The notes under the pieces are model-generated. The model did no database searches, was not told where the DNA came from, and saw only the letters and a program-made list of their open reading frames with translations. This document shows, in pieces, positions 31,371 to 42,491 of a DNA stretch of 64,000 bases. The translations under genes were made by a program, and so were the position numbers. The DNA comes from Cordylochernes scorpioides. Its lineage: Eukaryota > Arthropoda > Arachnida > Pseudoscorpiones > Chernetidae. The stretch's first letter is position 1. Each line of letters starts with the position of its first letter. The stretch lies in the NCBI GenBank assembly GCA_030710605.1, contig CP092880.1, positions 7,373,619-7,437,618 of the forward strand, read 5' to 3'.

Positions 31371-31600
31371 AAGATACTTCGGCCAGTAAATATTTTTTAT
31401 TGTCTTGGCGTTTCGACAAAAATCTTTTATCCTCGTCAGGAACGAACAAAAATTAAAACATTTGGCAAAGCGTTAAAAATATAAAAGAATACTTTTAACG
31501 CCTTGTCAAATGTTTTAATTTTTGTTCGCTCCTGACGAGGACAAAAGATTTTTGTCGAAACGTCGAGGTAATAAAAAAGATTTACTGGCCGAAGTATCTT
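31371..31600. repeat. 230-bp foldback with CTGACGAG...GAAAC in both arms
   Basis: Arms of about 110 bp (31371-31484 and 31493-31600) are near-perfect inverted copies. Each arm has CCTGACGAGG, a short stem and GTCGAAACG, the layout of Penelope-like or hammerhead-type termini. Stem II does not pair cleanly from the first base after the core, so a ribozyme is doubtful. Confidence 0.7.
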
Positions 31601-32582
31601 TAATTTGAATAACTATGAATACCAGCCAGGCAGCCTCTATCTTTATGATTGTTATATTTTGTTTATATAATTTTTTAACCGTTGACTTGAAGTCAGTAAA
31701 CCATTGTCATTGTCACAGTTTGCCGACCTCTGATCTAGACGTATATGTCGACCGACCACTACAATGAATCAGCAGCCAGTCCCAATGCGCCAAAATTCCC
31801 TACTCCCCCACAGACCCCCCAGTAACGGATCGAAAGCGATTATTATTTTAGGCGCGGGAAGGAAAGGCGATCTCAATGTCATCGCAAATGAAGACGAATG
31901 GGGCGTCACCACGCAGCTAATGCACCATCCCAATTTATGCACCTTCAAACCATGATCTATGGGTCGGTAAAAGGTTTCTTTCCCAATATGGCCAAGATTT
32001 TAGGAGAGCAAGTATTTAATTAGAGACTGGATGAGGATTTAGTAGTTCTCAGCCCAAAATGGATCAGCAGCCGGTACAATAAACAAGTTATGACCGACCT
32101 ACCCTACAGTGCTAGGTACTAAATGTCTTCATTAAGTATTGCACCAACTCCCACTTTCGAAATCTTCGTGCAAAGTGTTTTCCCAAGTAATTTCCCTATA
32201 AATTACACCCGAAGAGAATCTACCATTATAACCCATCACAATTTACTGGCATTTTTCATTGTTCTATTTATTATTCCTCTTAAGAGAGTTTTCTCCCATC
32301 CTAAATCTCTTTTTGATACCAACCTAATTAGCTATTTTCTTTTTCAGTCTGGTGGATTCATAAGTAATTACTGTAATGGGAGAAATACATTTTAATCTCT
32401 TATATTTCTAATGAAAAGTACCATTTATATAACAAAGAGTACTCTAGGGTAATTTTCATCTCAAAATCCACTCAGAATATTGAAAAAAAAAGACAATATA
32501 TTAATCAAGATAATTATAATATGTTTCTTTATTAATTAATATATTGTTAAAATTTTACCCAAATAAATATACTGTCAATGCG
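31601..32582. other. No gene recognised
   Basis: A moderately GC-rich part at 31740-31960 has a 63-codon plus frame without motif. The rest is AT-rich. The plus frame at 32123-32395 also lacks a motif. Confidence 0.4.
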
Positions 32583-32702
32583 CTTCTTTTAAATATCATC
32601 AAATATTATCTTTACAGACCTTACTGCAATGATATAATTTGTGCAGTAAGGTCTGTAGAGATAATATTTGATGATATTTAAAAGAAACGCATTGCCAGTA
32701 AA
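32583..32702. mobile_element. Foldback element
   Basis: CTTTTAAATATCATCAAATA and CAGACCTTACTGCA are inverted in the right half. It is related to the TTACTGCAATG MITE family. Confidence 0.7.
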
Positions 32703-32744
32703 TTTATTTGTGTAAAAATTTAAAGATAGATAGCAATTAATTTT

Positions 32745-33740
32745 AATTTACTAATATATTGTGTTTCAACTCTCTTTTACGATTATTTTAAGAATCTTCA
32801 GCTAAAATTGAGTTGTGTTTCTGTGTGTGTATGATGTAGAGGGTGGTACAAAATAATCATTTTTCACAAATTATTTTCAGCTTGCTAAATGACATTGCAA
32901 TTTGAAAAAAAGATTGAAGAAACATATTGTATAATACAATATATAATGCGGCTTATGATTATAGAACGAATTTTGACAATTTTACCGCAATTTTCGTTCA
33001 AAAGAAACATTTGTGGTAAAATTGTCAAATATCGTTCTACAAACTTATTGTAATTATCGTGCTCGGTATATTGTATTTCTACTTTTACGATTATTTTAAA
33101 GAATCTTTAGCCAAAATGGAGTTATCTCTGGAATATCTAGAGAGTTACAAAAGAATCATTTTTCGCAAATCCCTTCAGCTTGTTAGATGACATTGCAATT
33201 TTAAAAAAAGATTGAAGAAAATTATTGTAATTGTCATGATTGGTATATTGTATTTCTACTTTTACGATTATTTTTAAGAATCTTTAGTCAAAACGGAGTT
33301 ATTTCTGGAAGATGTAGAGAATTTCAAAATAATTATTTTTCGCAAATCCCTTCAGATTTCTAGATAACATTGAAATTAAAAAAAAAGATTAAAGAAAATT
33401 ATTGTAATTATCATGATTGATATATTGTATTCATACTTTTACGATTATTTTAAGAATCTTTAGTCAAAATGGAGTTGTGTTTCTGGAAGTTCTAGAGAGT
33501 TACAAAAGAATCATTTTTCGCAAATCCCTTCAGCCTGCTAGATGACATTGTAATTTGAAAAAAAAAAGACTTAAAAAACTTATTGTAATTATTATGATTG
33601 ATATATCGTATTCCTACTTTTACGATTGTTTCAAGAATCTTTAGTCAAAATGGAGTTATCTCTGGAATATCTAGAGAGTTATAAAATAATTATTTTTCAC
33701 AAATTCCTTTCAGCTTGCTAGATGACATTGCAATTTTTCC
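32745..33740. repeat. Degenerate ~178-bp tandem array
   Basis: TTTTACGATTATTTTAAGAA and variants recur near 32773, 33080, 33262, 33438 and 33616. Each unit also has AAAATGGAGTT, TCTAGAGAGTT and GCTAGATGACATTG. The first unit is interrupted by a foldback at 32958-33040. Divergence is high. Confidence 0.75.
32958..33040. mobile_element. Foldback element inside the 178-bp array
   Basis: ATAGAACGAATTTTGACAAT and its inverted partner bracket a short loop. TAATGCGGCTTATGATT precedes it, as at 48590-48615 and 57800-57830, so it is a reduced member of the tRNA-carrying foldback family. Confidence 0.65.
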
Positions 33741-34135
33741 GGTTACAAAATCACTTTATTAAGTACCTCTCAACAAGAACAACCTAGTTTATGATAATTG
33801 AAACAATGAATAATATGTGAAGGTTATTGACATATTAAACAAAATGTTAACAGGGGATTAAATCCCAGTTCATGACTGTCGGGAATCGAGGGTGTTACCC
33901 ACTCGTCCACCGACTTTTTTTTTATTTTGCAATTATCAAAAATCAAGGAAACTAATTGCAATTATTCTTATTCCTATATTGTATTTCAACACATTTTCAA
34001 ATAAATTTATAAATTTAATTGCTAACTATCGATAAAATATGTAACAAATTGACTGGTAATGTGTTTCTTTTTAATAATATAATCAAATATTATCTCTACA
34101 TTTACAATTATTTTGAGAATATTTAGTTTAAAATA
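33741..34135. other. AT-rich sequence, no gene seen
   Basis: I see no supported feature beyond a TTACAAAATCAC segment that recalls the L-H 3' end. Confidence 0.4.
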
Positions 34136-35262
34136 GTTGTTGTTGTTGTCGTGTCCAATGAAGAGCCTCAGATGTCTCCATACATCTCTATCACAGCAGT
34201 TGAAATGTTCTCTATCTTGGGTGTGTAAAGCTGCTGTTCTGGGTCCATGTCAATTTTATGTTGTTGTTGTCGTGTCTAATGAAGAACCTCAGATGTCTCC
34301 ATACATCTCTATCATAACAATGTCCTCTATCTTGGGTGTGTAAAGCTGCTGTTCTGGGTCCATGTCAATTTTATGTTGTTGTTGTCGTGTCTAATGAAGA
34401 ACCTCAGATGTCTCCATACATCTCTATCATAACAATGTCCTCTATCTTGGGTGTGTAAAGCTGCTGTTCTGGGTCCATGTCAATTTTATGTTGTTGTTGT
34501 CGTGTCTAATGAAGAACCTCAGATGTCTCCATACATCTCTATCATAACAATGTCCTCTATCTTGGGTGTGTAAAGCTGCTGTTCTGGGTCCATGTCAATT
34601 TTATGTTGTTGTTGTCGTGTCTAATGAAGAACCTCAGATGTCTCCATACATCTCTATCATAACAATGTCCTCTATCTTGGGTGTGTAAAGTTGCTGTTCT
34701 GGGTCCATGTCAATTTTATGTTGTTGTTGTGTCCAATGAAGAGCCTCAGATGTCTCCATACATCTCTATCACACAATGTCCTCTATATTGGGTGTGTAAA
34801 GCTGCTGTTCTGGGTCCATGTCAATTTTCTGTTGTTGTCGTGTCCAATGAAGAGCCTCGGATGTCTCCATACATATCTATCACAGCAATGTCCTCTATCT
34901 TGGGTGTGTAAAGCTGCTGTTCTGGGTCCATGTCAATTTTATGTTGTTGTTGTTGTGTCCAATGAAGAGCCTCAGATGTCTCCATACATCTCTATTACAG
35001 CAGTCACAATGTCCTCTATCTTGGGTGTGTAAAGCTGTTGTTCTGGGTCCATGTCAATTTTCTGTTGTTGTTGTCGTGTCCAATGAAGAGCCTCAGATGT
35101 CTCCATACATCTCTATCACAGCAGTCGCAATGTCCTCTATATTGGGTGTGTAAAGCTTCTGTTCTGGGTCCATGTCGATTCTCTGTTGTTGTTGTGTCCA
35201 ATGAAGAGCCTCAGATGTCTCCATGCATCTCTATCACAGCAGCAGCAATATCCACTATCTTG
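34136..35262 (-). repeat. Tandem array of L-A LINE 3' ends, about ten units
   Basis: Units of about 116 bp each read on the minus strand as the L-A coding end (KIDMDPEQQLYTPKIV...), the stop after GDI, GSSLDT-type UTR and (AAC)n. Four central units are almost identical; the outer ones differ by small indels. Plus-strand frames are artefacts. Confidence 0.9.
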
Positions 35263-35655
35263 GTGCTCTTCATTGGAAAATGGGTGACGTTGCCACGTTA
35301 GTCACCTTGGAAACAAACCAGAATTTGGTCAAATATAAAGTTATATTTATATATAAAGTAAAATAGTGTTGCCTGAAATTTTGAGTTATGCAGAGATTAA
35401 ATTTTATAGATCATTCCATTGTGCATTCTTCAATGTACCTGACTTCAGGGAAAAGAAGAAAACTAGCATCCTTACTTACCTATAGCCATAACAAGTAAGA
35501 GATTTAAGAAATTTGAACTTTTTTTCCACGCGTATGTTTATTTTTTTAAATAAAATTATTTTCTACTGTCATTATTGCAATGATAAAATAATGAGAGGGC
35601 CTGACTTATCAGTGGCTTTGCCAGTTTAATCTAGAAAACAGTGTTTGTTTATTTA
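35263..35655. other. Repeat fragments, no gene seen
   Basis: 35270-35335 is shared with 7710-7790. TTCTACTGTCATTATTGCAATG at 35572-35593 (in two pieces) is a foldback-MITE core. Confidence 0.45.
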
Positions 35656-35659
35656 TTTT

Positions 35660-36044
35660 TTATTTTATTTATTGTTACAAAATCACGAAGTCCAAAGGAC
35701 TATTGTGCTGTGCTAGTATTATTCACATATATATGATTAATTATTTACACGATGGATTAGTAGTGTTTTGTAAATTATTGTACAAATAGTTCTAAACTTA
35801 ACAAAGTTCTCATAAGAGATAGAGTATATACACAAAGAGAATTTGGTAATGTTTCAAAGTATCTACATACAATTTGATTAGTCAGAGGGCAAGTTAAAAG
35901 AAGATGCTCTGGTGATTCAACATCTAAGCGGCATTCACATGTTGGATCATTGATAACATTCAGTTTGAATAGGAAACTTAAGAAGGGTCCTTTGCCTGTT
36001 AAGAATAAAGTAGTGAATTTATCAGATGAAATTTGGGACAGCAA
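35660..36044 (-). pseudogene. LINE family L-H relic: RNase H end and zinc knuckle
   Basis: The minus strand is open for 89 codons from 36044. It reads KFTTLFLTGKGPFLSFLFKL, then the knuckle CECRLDVESPEHLLLTC (C-x-C-x9-H-x3-C). GHGPF-type sequence and the CxC..H..C knuckle are typical of the RNase H to C-terminus region of Jockey/R1-like ORF2 proteins. The stop is at 35775. The UTR ends TTTGTAACAATAAATAAA with an (AAATA)n tail near 35650. The 5' part is missing. Confidence 0.65.
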
Positions 36045-36061
36045 TTGGAAAGAATTAACAA

Positions 36062-36860
36062 CAACAAAAAGCTTTATTAAGACATTTTGGTGTTATACGG
36101 ATTCTCCAAGCACGGAAATGTAGGATACATGCAAGAATAACAGTTATAACAACAACAAAAGTCCCTGTTATGACCCTTTGGTCTTATACAACTTCTCCAA
36201 GTAGAAGAGGGTATATACATGCAAGAATAACAGTTATAACAACAACAAAAGTCCCTGTTATGACCCTTTGGTCTTATACAGCTTCTCCAAGTAGAAGAGG
36301 GTATATACCTGCAAGAATAACAGTAATAACAACAACAAAAGTCCCTGTTATGACCCTTTGGTCTTATACAGCTTCTCCAAGTAGAAGAGGGTATATACAT
36401 GCAAGAATAACAGTAATAACAACAGCAAAAGTCCCTGTTATGACCCTTTGGTCTTATACAGCTTCCCCAAGTAGAAGAGGGTATATACATGCAAGAATAA
36501 CAGTAATAACAACAGCAAAAGTCCCTGTTATGCCCCTTTAGTCTTATACAGCTTCCCCAAGTAGAAGAGGGTATATACCTGCAAGAATAACAGTAATAAC
36601 AACAGCAAAAGTCCCTGTTATGACCCTTTGGTCTTATACAACTTCTCCAAGTAGAAGAGGGTATATACATGCAAGAATAACAGTAATAACAACAACAAAG
36701 TCCCTGTTATGACCCTTTGGTCTTATACAGCTTCCCCAAGTAGTAGAGGGTATATACATGCAAGAATAACAGTAATAACAACAGCAAAAGTCCCTGTTAT
36801 GGCCCTTTGGTCTTATACAGCTTCCCCAAGTAGAAGAGGGTATATACAGGAATAACAGTA
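36062..36860 (-). repeat. 90-bp tandem array of an L-C LINE 3' end
   Basis: GTCCCTGTTA recurs at 36161, 36251, 36341, 36431, 36521, 36611 and on to 36790, a strict 90-bp period for more than eight units. On the minus strand each unit has GGAGAAGCTGTATAAGACC, hairpin GACCAAAGGGTC, then ACTTTTGTTGTTGTT. This is the LINE 3' box and tail, followed by a short repeat-specific spacer. A related but different end is at 36062-36120. Confidence 0.9.
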
Positions 36861-37069
36861 ATTGTTACAATAATCAGTATTTTTATTTAACAGTGTTTGT
36901 AATATCTCTCCACCAAGACTCTACATACCTTAATTACCTATTTATTTACTATTTATTTATATCATTGTTTGTTCTTTTTTGAATATCTTTCTTGGACTCC
37001 GAAAGAAGTCTATGTAAGACGAAATTTCTTAAACAAAGGCTCTTGTTGTTGCTGATATATTTATAAATG
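36861..37069. other. AT-rich sequence
   Basis: No supported feature. Confidence 0.4.
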
Positions 37070-37330
37070 TATTAAATTCTACTGTCCTCAAAGCTTATGT
37101 CCATAATTCATCTAAAATACCCATTCCAAGAGTCTTGCAACAGTATCACTATAAAAGGAAGATCGAAAAATGCAATATAACAGCGGTATGGTAGATTAAA
37201 CTGGCGAAACCGCTGAGAGGGTTCACCACTAATGAGCCAGGCCCTTCCATTAATTTTTCCATTGCAGTAAGGACAGTAGAAATTGTTTAATTTCAAAAAG
37301 AATCTTACGCATCTAAAATAGTTTCTAATT
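37070..37330. mobile_element. Foldback-MITE family member
   Basis: It shares CCCATTCCAAGAGTCTTG, TATAACAGCGGTATGGTAGA and CCATTGCAGTAAGGACAGTA with 58290-58620, and the latter with 41661-41872. The left end is truncated. Confidence 0.65.
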
Positions 37331-38039
37331 TTGATATGTTTTAATTATTTTCAGACCAATATGCTGAGAATAAATGCATCCAAATGAAGACGAATAAAAG
37401 AAAAAAGAGGATTCAAACATTATTTTGGTATTTATAAAGCTATTTTTTTAAACGATATTTCTTAAATGTTTTGACCTTTCTCCAATCATCGAGAAATGGC
37501 CAACATCAAAGTTGCCCATAGTGGCTCAAATGGCTCAAATTGTATTTTTTTTCTTCCTTCAGAGCAGAATAAACATCGAAATTCCAGAGTCCAATGGCAT
37601 TCCGAAAGAGATTTGAGTCCAGAAGTCATTAGCTGAGGTATTGTTCCAGCTAGGGGATCCATAAAGTCCAGGAATTCAACAAGTAGCTCTCTCCCTATGG
37701 AATACTTTTTTTCTTTCTTGGACTTTTTGTCGGTCCATTAGCCGCGTCAGTCGCCCGGACTAGATTGTCTATGGACTTTGTAATCGTCCTTCTGTGGGAA
37801 ATCATTGATGGCAATGGAGCGAAAGTCTGACCTTTAACAATATTTACTAGCGTACACTCACTGAGTTTATTTAATTTATTTTTGAGATGTGTATAATAGT
37901 ATTTATATTTTTTTTCTTTGGTTAACATTAAAAGGATGCCTTATTCCTTATGCGACTTTTATATATAATTTTTTTTAGGGGTTTCAAGCTAAAACGCTGT
38001 CGTTTTGTAGTATTCTAAATCCTGTTTAATGACAGATAG
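37331..38039. other. No gene recognised
   Basis: The minus frame 37695-37928 is Lys-rich and AT-rich without a motif. Confidence 0.4.
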
Positions 38040-38362
38040 GTTTTTGTTGTCGTTGTCATGTCCAATAAAGAGCCTCGGATGTATCCATACATCTCTATCA
38101 CAGCAGTCGCAATATACTCTATCTTGGGTGTGTAAAGCTTCTGCTCTGGGTCCATGTCAATTTTCTGTTGTTTTTATTATCGTGTCCAATGAAGAGCCTC
38201 AGATGTTTCCATACATCTCTATCACAGCAGTCGCAATGTCTTCTATCTTGGGTGTGTAAAGCTGCTGTTCTGGGTCCATGTCAATTTTCTGTTGTTGTGT
38301 CCAATGAAGAGCCTCAGATGTCTCTATGCATCTCTATCACAGCAGTCGCAATATTCTCTATC
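38040..38362 (-). repeat. Tandem array of L-A LINE 3' ends, three units
   Basis: Three L-A termini in tandem on the minus strand, with the same unit as at 34136-35262 but different indels in the tail. Confidence 0.85.
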
Positions 38363-39116
38363 TATATTGTATACCATGCTTTTGAGCCATGACCCTCAGA
38401 ACTACAAAGACGATTTGAAGAGATTCTACGGGTAAATTTATGAAATCCTGCCAACGATTCAAGAGCTTGCCAACTACCAGAGCCAAAATCTTGAACAAAT
38501 TCGATTAATAAGGAAGCATACATATACCTATATACATGAAAAATTAATCTTATTTTTTTAAAAAGAGCAAAAATGTGTCATTTTTACCAATCTCAGACAT
38601 TATTAAACTCCAAAGAGATTTGATGTGTTTTCTCCCATTTATATAGTTAGAAAAATCTTTCCAATAAGAAATGTGTAAACCATTTCTAAATAGCGTAACA
38701 CGTGTGTTGGTTTATCTCTGACGAGGAGGGGGGGGGGGGAGAAGGCTGTATACGGCGAGGTAAATAAATGGCTGTAATAAAAAGCGTGTAGAGCTATTGT
38801 AGGTATTTCCTTCAGAAAGGGCTGTTGCAAGATAAGATGAAGGATGCTCCACGAAACTATTAATTCACACCTCACCGCCACCATCTTGCTAACAAAACCC
38901 GAGGCAGGCAAATTGGGAAGATGTCAGGCGTGTTCAATGGTCCTTGAAGGAAAGGCCATTTCTCGACTCCTGCCTTGCTTGGTTTATTTATTAGTTTCCA
39001 AGCCTCCCTTATCCGTTCCTCCAGGTGCATCCACAGCGTGTGTGTGTGCTTATCAAAATCCAGCTTTATGACATGACGTTCCTCATTGCCCAAGATCTAT
39101 CACCATTACTTGGCTG
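38363..39116. other. No gene recognised
   Basis: A G homopolymer run is at about 38728-38740. Opposing frames at 38639-39093 have no motif. Confidence 0.4.
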
Positions 39117-39725
39117 AATCTTAACCCTTCTTAACGGAAAATCTTCAAATATTTCTCTGTTAGCCCTTTTTGTACCATCCCCAATGTCTCTTTGCTTTCA
39201 TTATTGATAAGTAGAGGTAAATCTTAACCCCTTCTAACGGAAAACCTCAAAATATTTCTCTGTTAGCCCTTTTTGTACCATCCCCAATGTCTCTTTGCTT
39301 CCATTTTTAATAATTAGAGGTGAATCTTAACCCTTCCTAACGGTAAATATTAAAATATTTCTCTGTTAGTCCTTTTTGTACCATCCCCAATGTCTCTTTG
39401 CTTTCATTATTGATAAGTAGAGGTAAATCTTAACCCCTTCTAACGGAAAATCTCAAAATATTTCTCTGTTAGCCCTTTTTGTACCATCCCCAATGTCTCT
39501 TTGCTTCCATTTTTAATAATTAGAGGTGAATCTTAACCCTTCCTAACGGTAAATATTAAAATATTTCTCTGTTAGCCCTTTTTGTACCATCCCCAATGTC
39601 TCTTTGTTTCCATTATTGATAATTAGAGGTAAATCTTAACCCTTCCTAACGGAAAATATTCAAATATTTCTCTGTTAGCCCTTTTTGTACCATCCCCAAT
39701 GTCTCTTTGTTTTCATTATTGTTAA
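39117..39725. repeat. ~103-bp tandem array with dimer structure
   Basis: AATCTTAACCC recurs about every 103 bp for six units. Units 2 and 4 share CCCCTTCTAACGG, while units 3 and 5 share CCCTTCCTAACGGTAAATATT (in two pieces), so the last amplification used a ~206-bp dimer. Confidence 0.9.
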
Positions 39726-40085
39726 AGTTTGAAATTGTTTAAGAAATAGGGAAGATATAGATGATATAAGAGAATATCAATTTTCTATATGGGAAAATTT
39801 CTTTATTTGAATACAAATGGGAAAAAAATAGAAAACATCTCTTCTAGGGCCTCCTGGCGTGGAACATAACCTACTAGACATATTTTAACTTTGCAAAGTA
39901 CGGTCGTGTCTAAAGAAACTGACTTTCTGATGCATGCGGCGTAGTTGCCGTTTAAGCAACAAGAAAAGAAGTGGGAAATAAGAATTCGGTGCGATTTATT
40001 GTGACTAGTTAAGACTATGTGAAAAAATAGTACAAATGCAATATTGTACTGGGATAAGGTGCCTAAATTAAGAAAAAGGCTTCTT
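39726..40085. other. AT-rich sequence
   Basis: No supported feature. Confidence 0.4.
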
Positions 40086-40198
40086 CTTATCGAGCAACTG
40101 AAAGTTGCTGATGGCTTGCGCCATCTATCGGAATAAATATCAGCTATTCTCGTTGATTTTTAATTATTCCAGAATTGGCCAAATACCCATTCTTGATA
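40086..40198. mobile_element. Penelope-like relic, part without ribozyme
   Basis: It matches 6311-6422 over its whole length (GCAACTGAAAGTTGCTGATG through CCCATTCTTGAT) and stops just before the part that carries the hammerhead motif there. Confidence 0.6.
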
Positions 40199-40597
40199 AA
40201 AATAATAGTTAAGAATAGTTAAGCTTTCTATTCTTCTTATTTTTATCAAAAGACAAAAATAAAAGTATTTAAACATAAAAATCGAAAAATGTTCTTTTTG
40301 CTAAGACAATATTTAAGATTGGCCTATGTTAGACTTTAATAAAGAAGAGAGTATACTATTTTAAAATATATTTAATAGATAACATGGAAAGTATTTTGTT
40401 TTAAATATAGAAATGGAATTTATTTTCTTGTTGAACTTTGCCAAATTCTTAAATTTTACTTCAAATACTAAAATACAGTACGAGCAATCTAATAAAAATA
40501 AATAAATCGAACAATGATTTAGACAGCTTAGAAGATGTTAAAACATACAAGGAATAAATATACGTAGATTATCAATATTAAAAAGTAAAAATACGCT
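40199..40597. other. AT-rich sequence
   Basis: No supported feature. Confidence 0.45.
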
Positions 40598-40752
40598 AAC
40601 CTATGCACGGTGGATTCTGTGGCCACTGGAAATGTGTCGGACCTGGAGGTTGTTGGGCTCTGCGCTGCCTGGAGTATAGGAGCTCCATCTATGATTTCTT
40701 TCTGTGGTGAATCTGTATAAGACCGATGGTCTTAATAAAGTTGTATGTATGT
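40598..40752 (+). mobile_element. LINE family L-D 3' end
   Basis: The plus strand carries the L-D coding end (LWPLEM then TWRLLGSALPGV) and a stop. It then has GGTGAATCTGTATAAGACC, hairpin AAGACC-GAT-GGTCTT, AATAAAG and a (TATG)n tail. Confidence 0.7.
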
Positions 40753-40799
40753 ATCAATAATAATAATAATAATAATAAAGATAAGCTTTCAATTAGAAT

Positions 40800-41040
40800 A
40801 TAGGTTTCTGCAAGTTATCTTTTGATGGTCAAATATGGAGGGGGAATTGTGCATCAGACGACTATAGACGGCCGTCACCATGGCAACAAGAGGTGTCTGC
40901 TGCTCCCCATCTGGGTTACAGGAGGGTGGGGGGAAGCCCCAGAAGATCGCTTTGATCATCCGCTGCTGGAATTAGATTTCCAGCCGACCCACCGCTTTGT
41001 TGATTCCCCCCACGATGATGATAAATATGTTCAGTGAAAT
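40800..41040 (+). other. GC-richer island with an unrecognised frame
   Basis: A 71-codon plus frame (40822-41037) lies in a segment that is less AT-rich than its flanks. I recognise no motif, and splice signals on either side are not convincing. Confidence 0.25.
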
Positions 41041-41660
41041 AGCTATAAAATTTTAATCATTTTTGACTTGTTACATTCATGAGATTTTTTTTTTTTTTTT
41101 GCGCTTTAAGAAAAATTACATTGCGTGAAAAAAAAGTTTAATTGTTCTGTATTGATTTTTTTTTATATATAAAACGAAAAGTGTTTTGTTTTGTTGTACT
41201 ATTTTCTTTTGCCTTAAGAATTGAAAAATTTAGAAGCGGATTTTTTCGTCTGAAAAAGAGCTTGGTAAGAAGAAATTGTCTGATAATTAAATAGTTCTTT
41301 TCGTGTTATTCTGCGGAGGGTGTTAAGGAAATTATTTTTGAATTTGTAAAACCTAACGAAAATTATATTTTTTTATTTTAAAATAGATCTTGACTCTTTT
41401 CACCTAGTAGATGAATTACGTTTCACAAGGCCTAAATATTTGCAATAAAATATTTTCTTTTATAATTTCAACGAAGACCATATCTGAAATTAATGTACAA
41501 ATGATGGAAACATTTCGTTTCTCCTTGGTGACTCTTCATAGATCAATTAGATTGTGTCTGTCCTAAAAGCTTATGTTTGCCATAGTTTGCTTGAATACAA
41601 TAACAAATATTCTACCCTTCAGTGTTGCATATATGAATTTTTTTATTAACCCATTGTATA
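41041..41660. other. AT-rich sequence
   Basis: T runs and AT-rich sequence. CTAAAAGCTTATGTTTGCCATA at 41563-41584 (in two pieces) resembles part of the foldback family at 58385. Confidence 0.45.
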
Positions 41661-41872
41661 AATTCGAAATTATTTTAAAGAGAGGCGTAAGATTCTTTTT
41701 GAAAATAAACAATTTCTACTGCCCTTACTGCAATGGAAAAATTAATGGGAGGGCCTGGCTCATCAGTGGTGAACCCTCCCAGGCCCTCCCATTAATTTTT
41801 CCATTGCAGTAAGGGCAGTAGAAATTGTTTATTTTCAAAAAGAATCTTACGCCTTTAAAATAATTTCGAATT
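41661..41872. mobile_element. Foldback MITE, ~95-bp near-perfect arms
   Basis: Arms 41661-41757 and 41778-41872 are inverted copies starting AATTCGAAATTATTTTAAAG. They contain TTCTACTGCCCTTACTGCAA and TTAATGGGAGGGCCTGG. The loop is about 20 bp. It is followed by AGATGGCGCGCTAGTGCATC, which also ends other copies (44213-44418, 56390, 58277). Confidence 0.85.
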
Positions 41873-42258
41873 TTGATAACAGATGGCGCGCTAGTGCATC
41901 ATAACCCATTGTATAATTATACAAAGTCATGGAGATTATATTCATAGATCAAATTAACAATCTTGGTAGGATTGGAATACAAGTCCTGTCTTGAGGCTCC
42001 TATACATTCCAAGAGGTGGTCCGGTGAGGTCTCTTTGGTCCTGTAGATGGTGCATTGTGTTTAGTGCATAAGTTTCCATGATGGGAGCTGCTGTCGTTGG
42101 TTGATTATCTAGGGGGTATTATATGGAGGTGACAGTCAGGCTTCACCTCCCGCATATATGAATCGTCCAATACAGTATTAAAGTTCTAAAAAAGCAGTCT
42201 GATGGATTAAATTTGCAAAACCGCTGGAAGAATTTATGATTGATTAGTCAAACCCTCT
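41873..42258. other. Unique sequence plus MITE fragment
   Basis: 42175-42250 resembles the interior of the 58270-58625 MITE (AAACCGCTGGAAG). No gene is seen. Confidence 0.4.
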
Positions 42259-42491
42259 TGTTGTGTTGCCTCTGTGTGGGTTTCTCATTACCAGGCCACT
42301 ATGCAAATATCCCATTACCAGGCCACTACATCCTCTTAGAATTTATTAGTACACCAACTTCTACAATACAGACTAACTGACTGCCTAGCTGCTAACAACT
42401 TGTAGCACTATTTATACATGAAGTCAGAAATGAGTATGCAAAGAGGATATTTGCATATCTGCAAATATCCCAAGTATGCAAATACAAAACA
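42259..42491 (-). mobile_element. Solo LTR with 5-bp target duplication
   Basis: The element starts TGTTGTGTTGCC, ends CAAAACA and is flanked by CCTCT at 42254-42258 and 42492-42496. On the minus strand the order is ATTTGCAT-type octamers, a TATA box (GTATAAATAG at about 42410) and AATAAA at about 42345, which sets the orientation. A ~17-bp piece (ATTACCAGGCCACTA) is repeated inside. It is 233 bp long with no internal region, so it probably formed by LTR recombination. Confidence 0.85.

Noticed and set aside
34136..35262. Plus-strand frames rich in Val, Leu and Cys
   Set aside because: They are the reverse complement of the L-A LINE ends, whose coding strand is minus.
36077..36670. 197-codon Cys/Tyr-rich frame on the minus strand and its plus-strand shadow
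   Set aside because: It is the 90-bp LINE-end array; the Cys/Tyr runs come from the (TTG)n tail.
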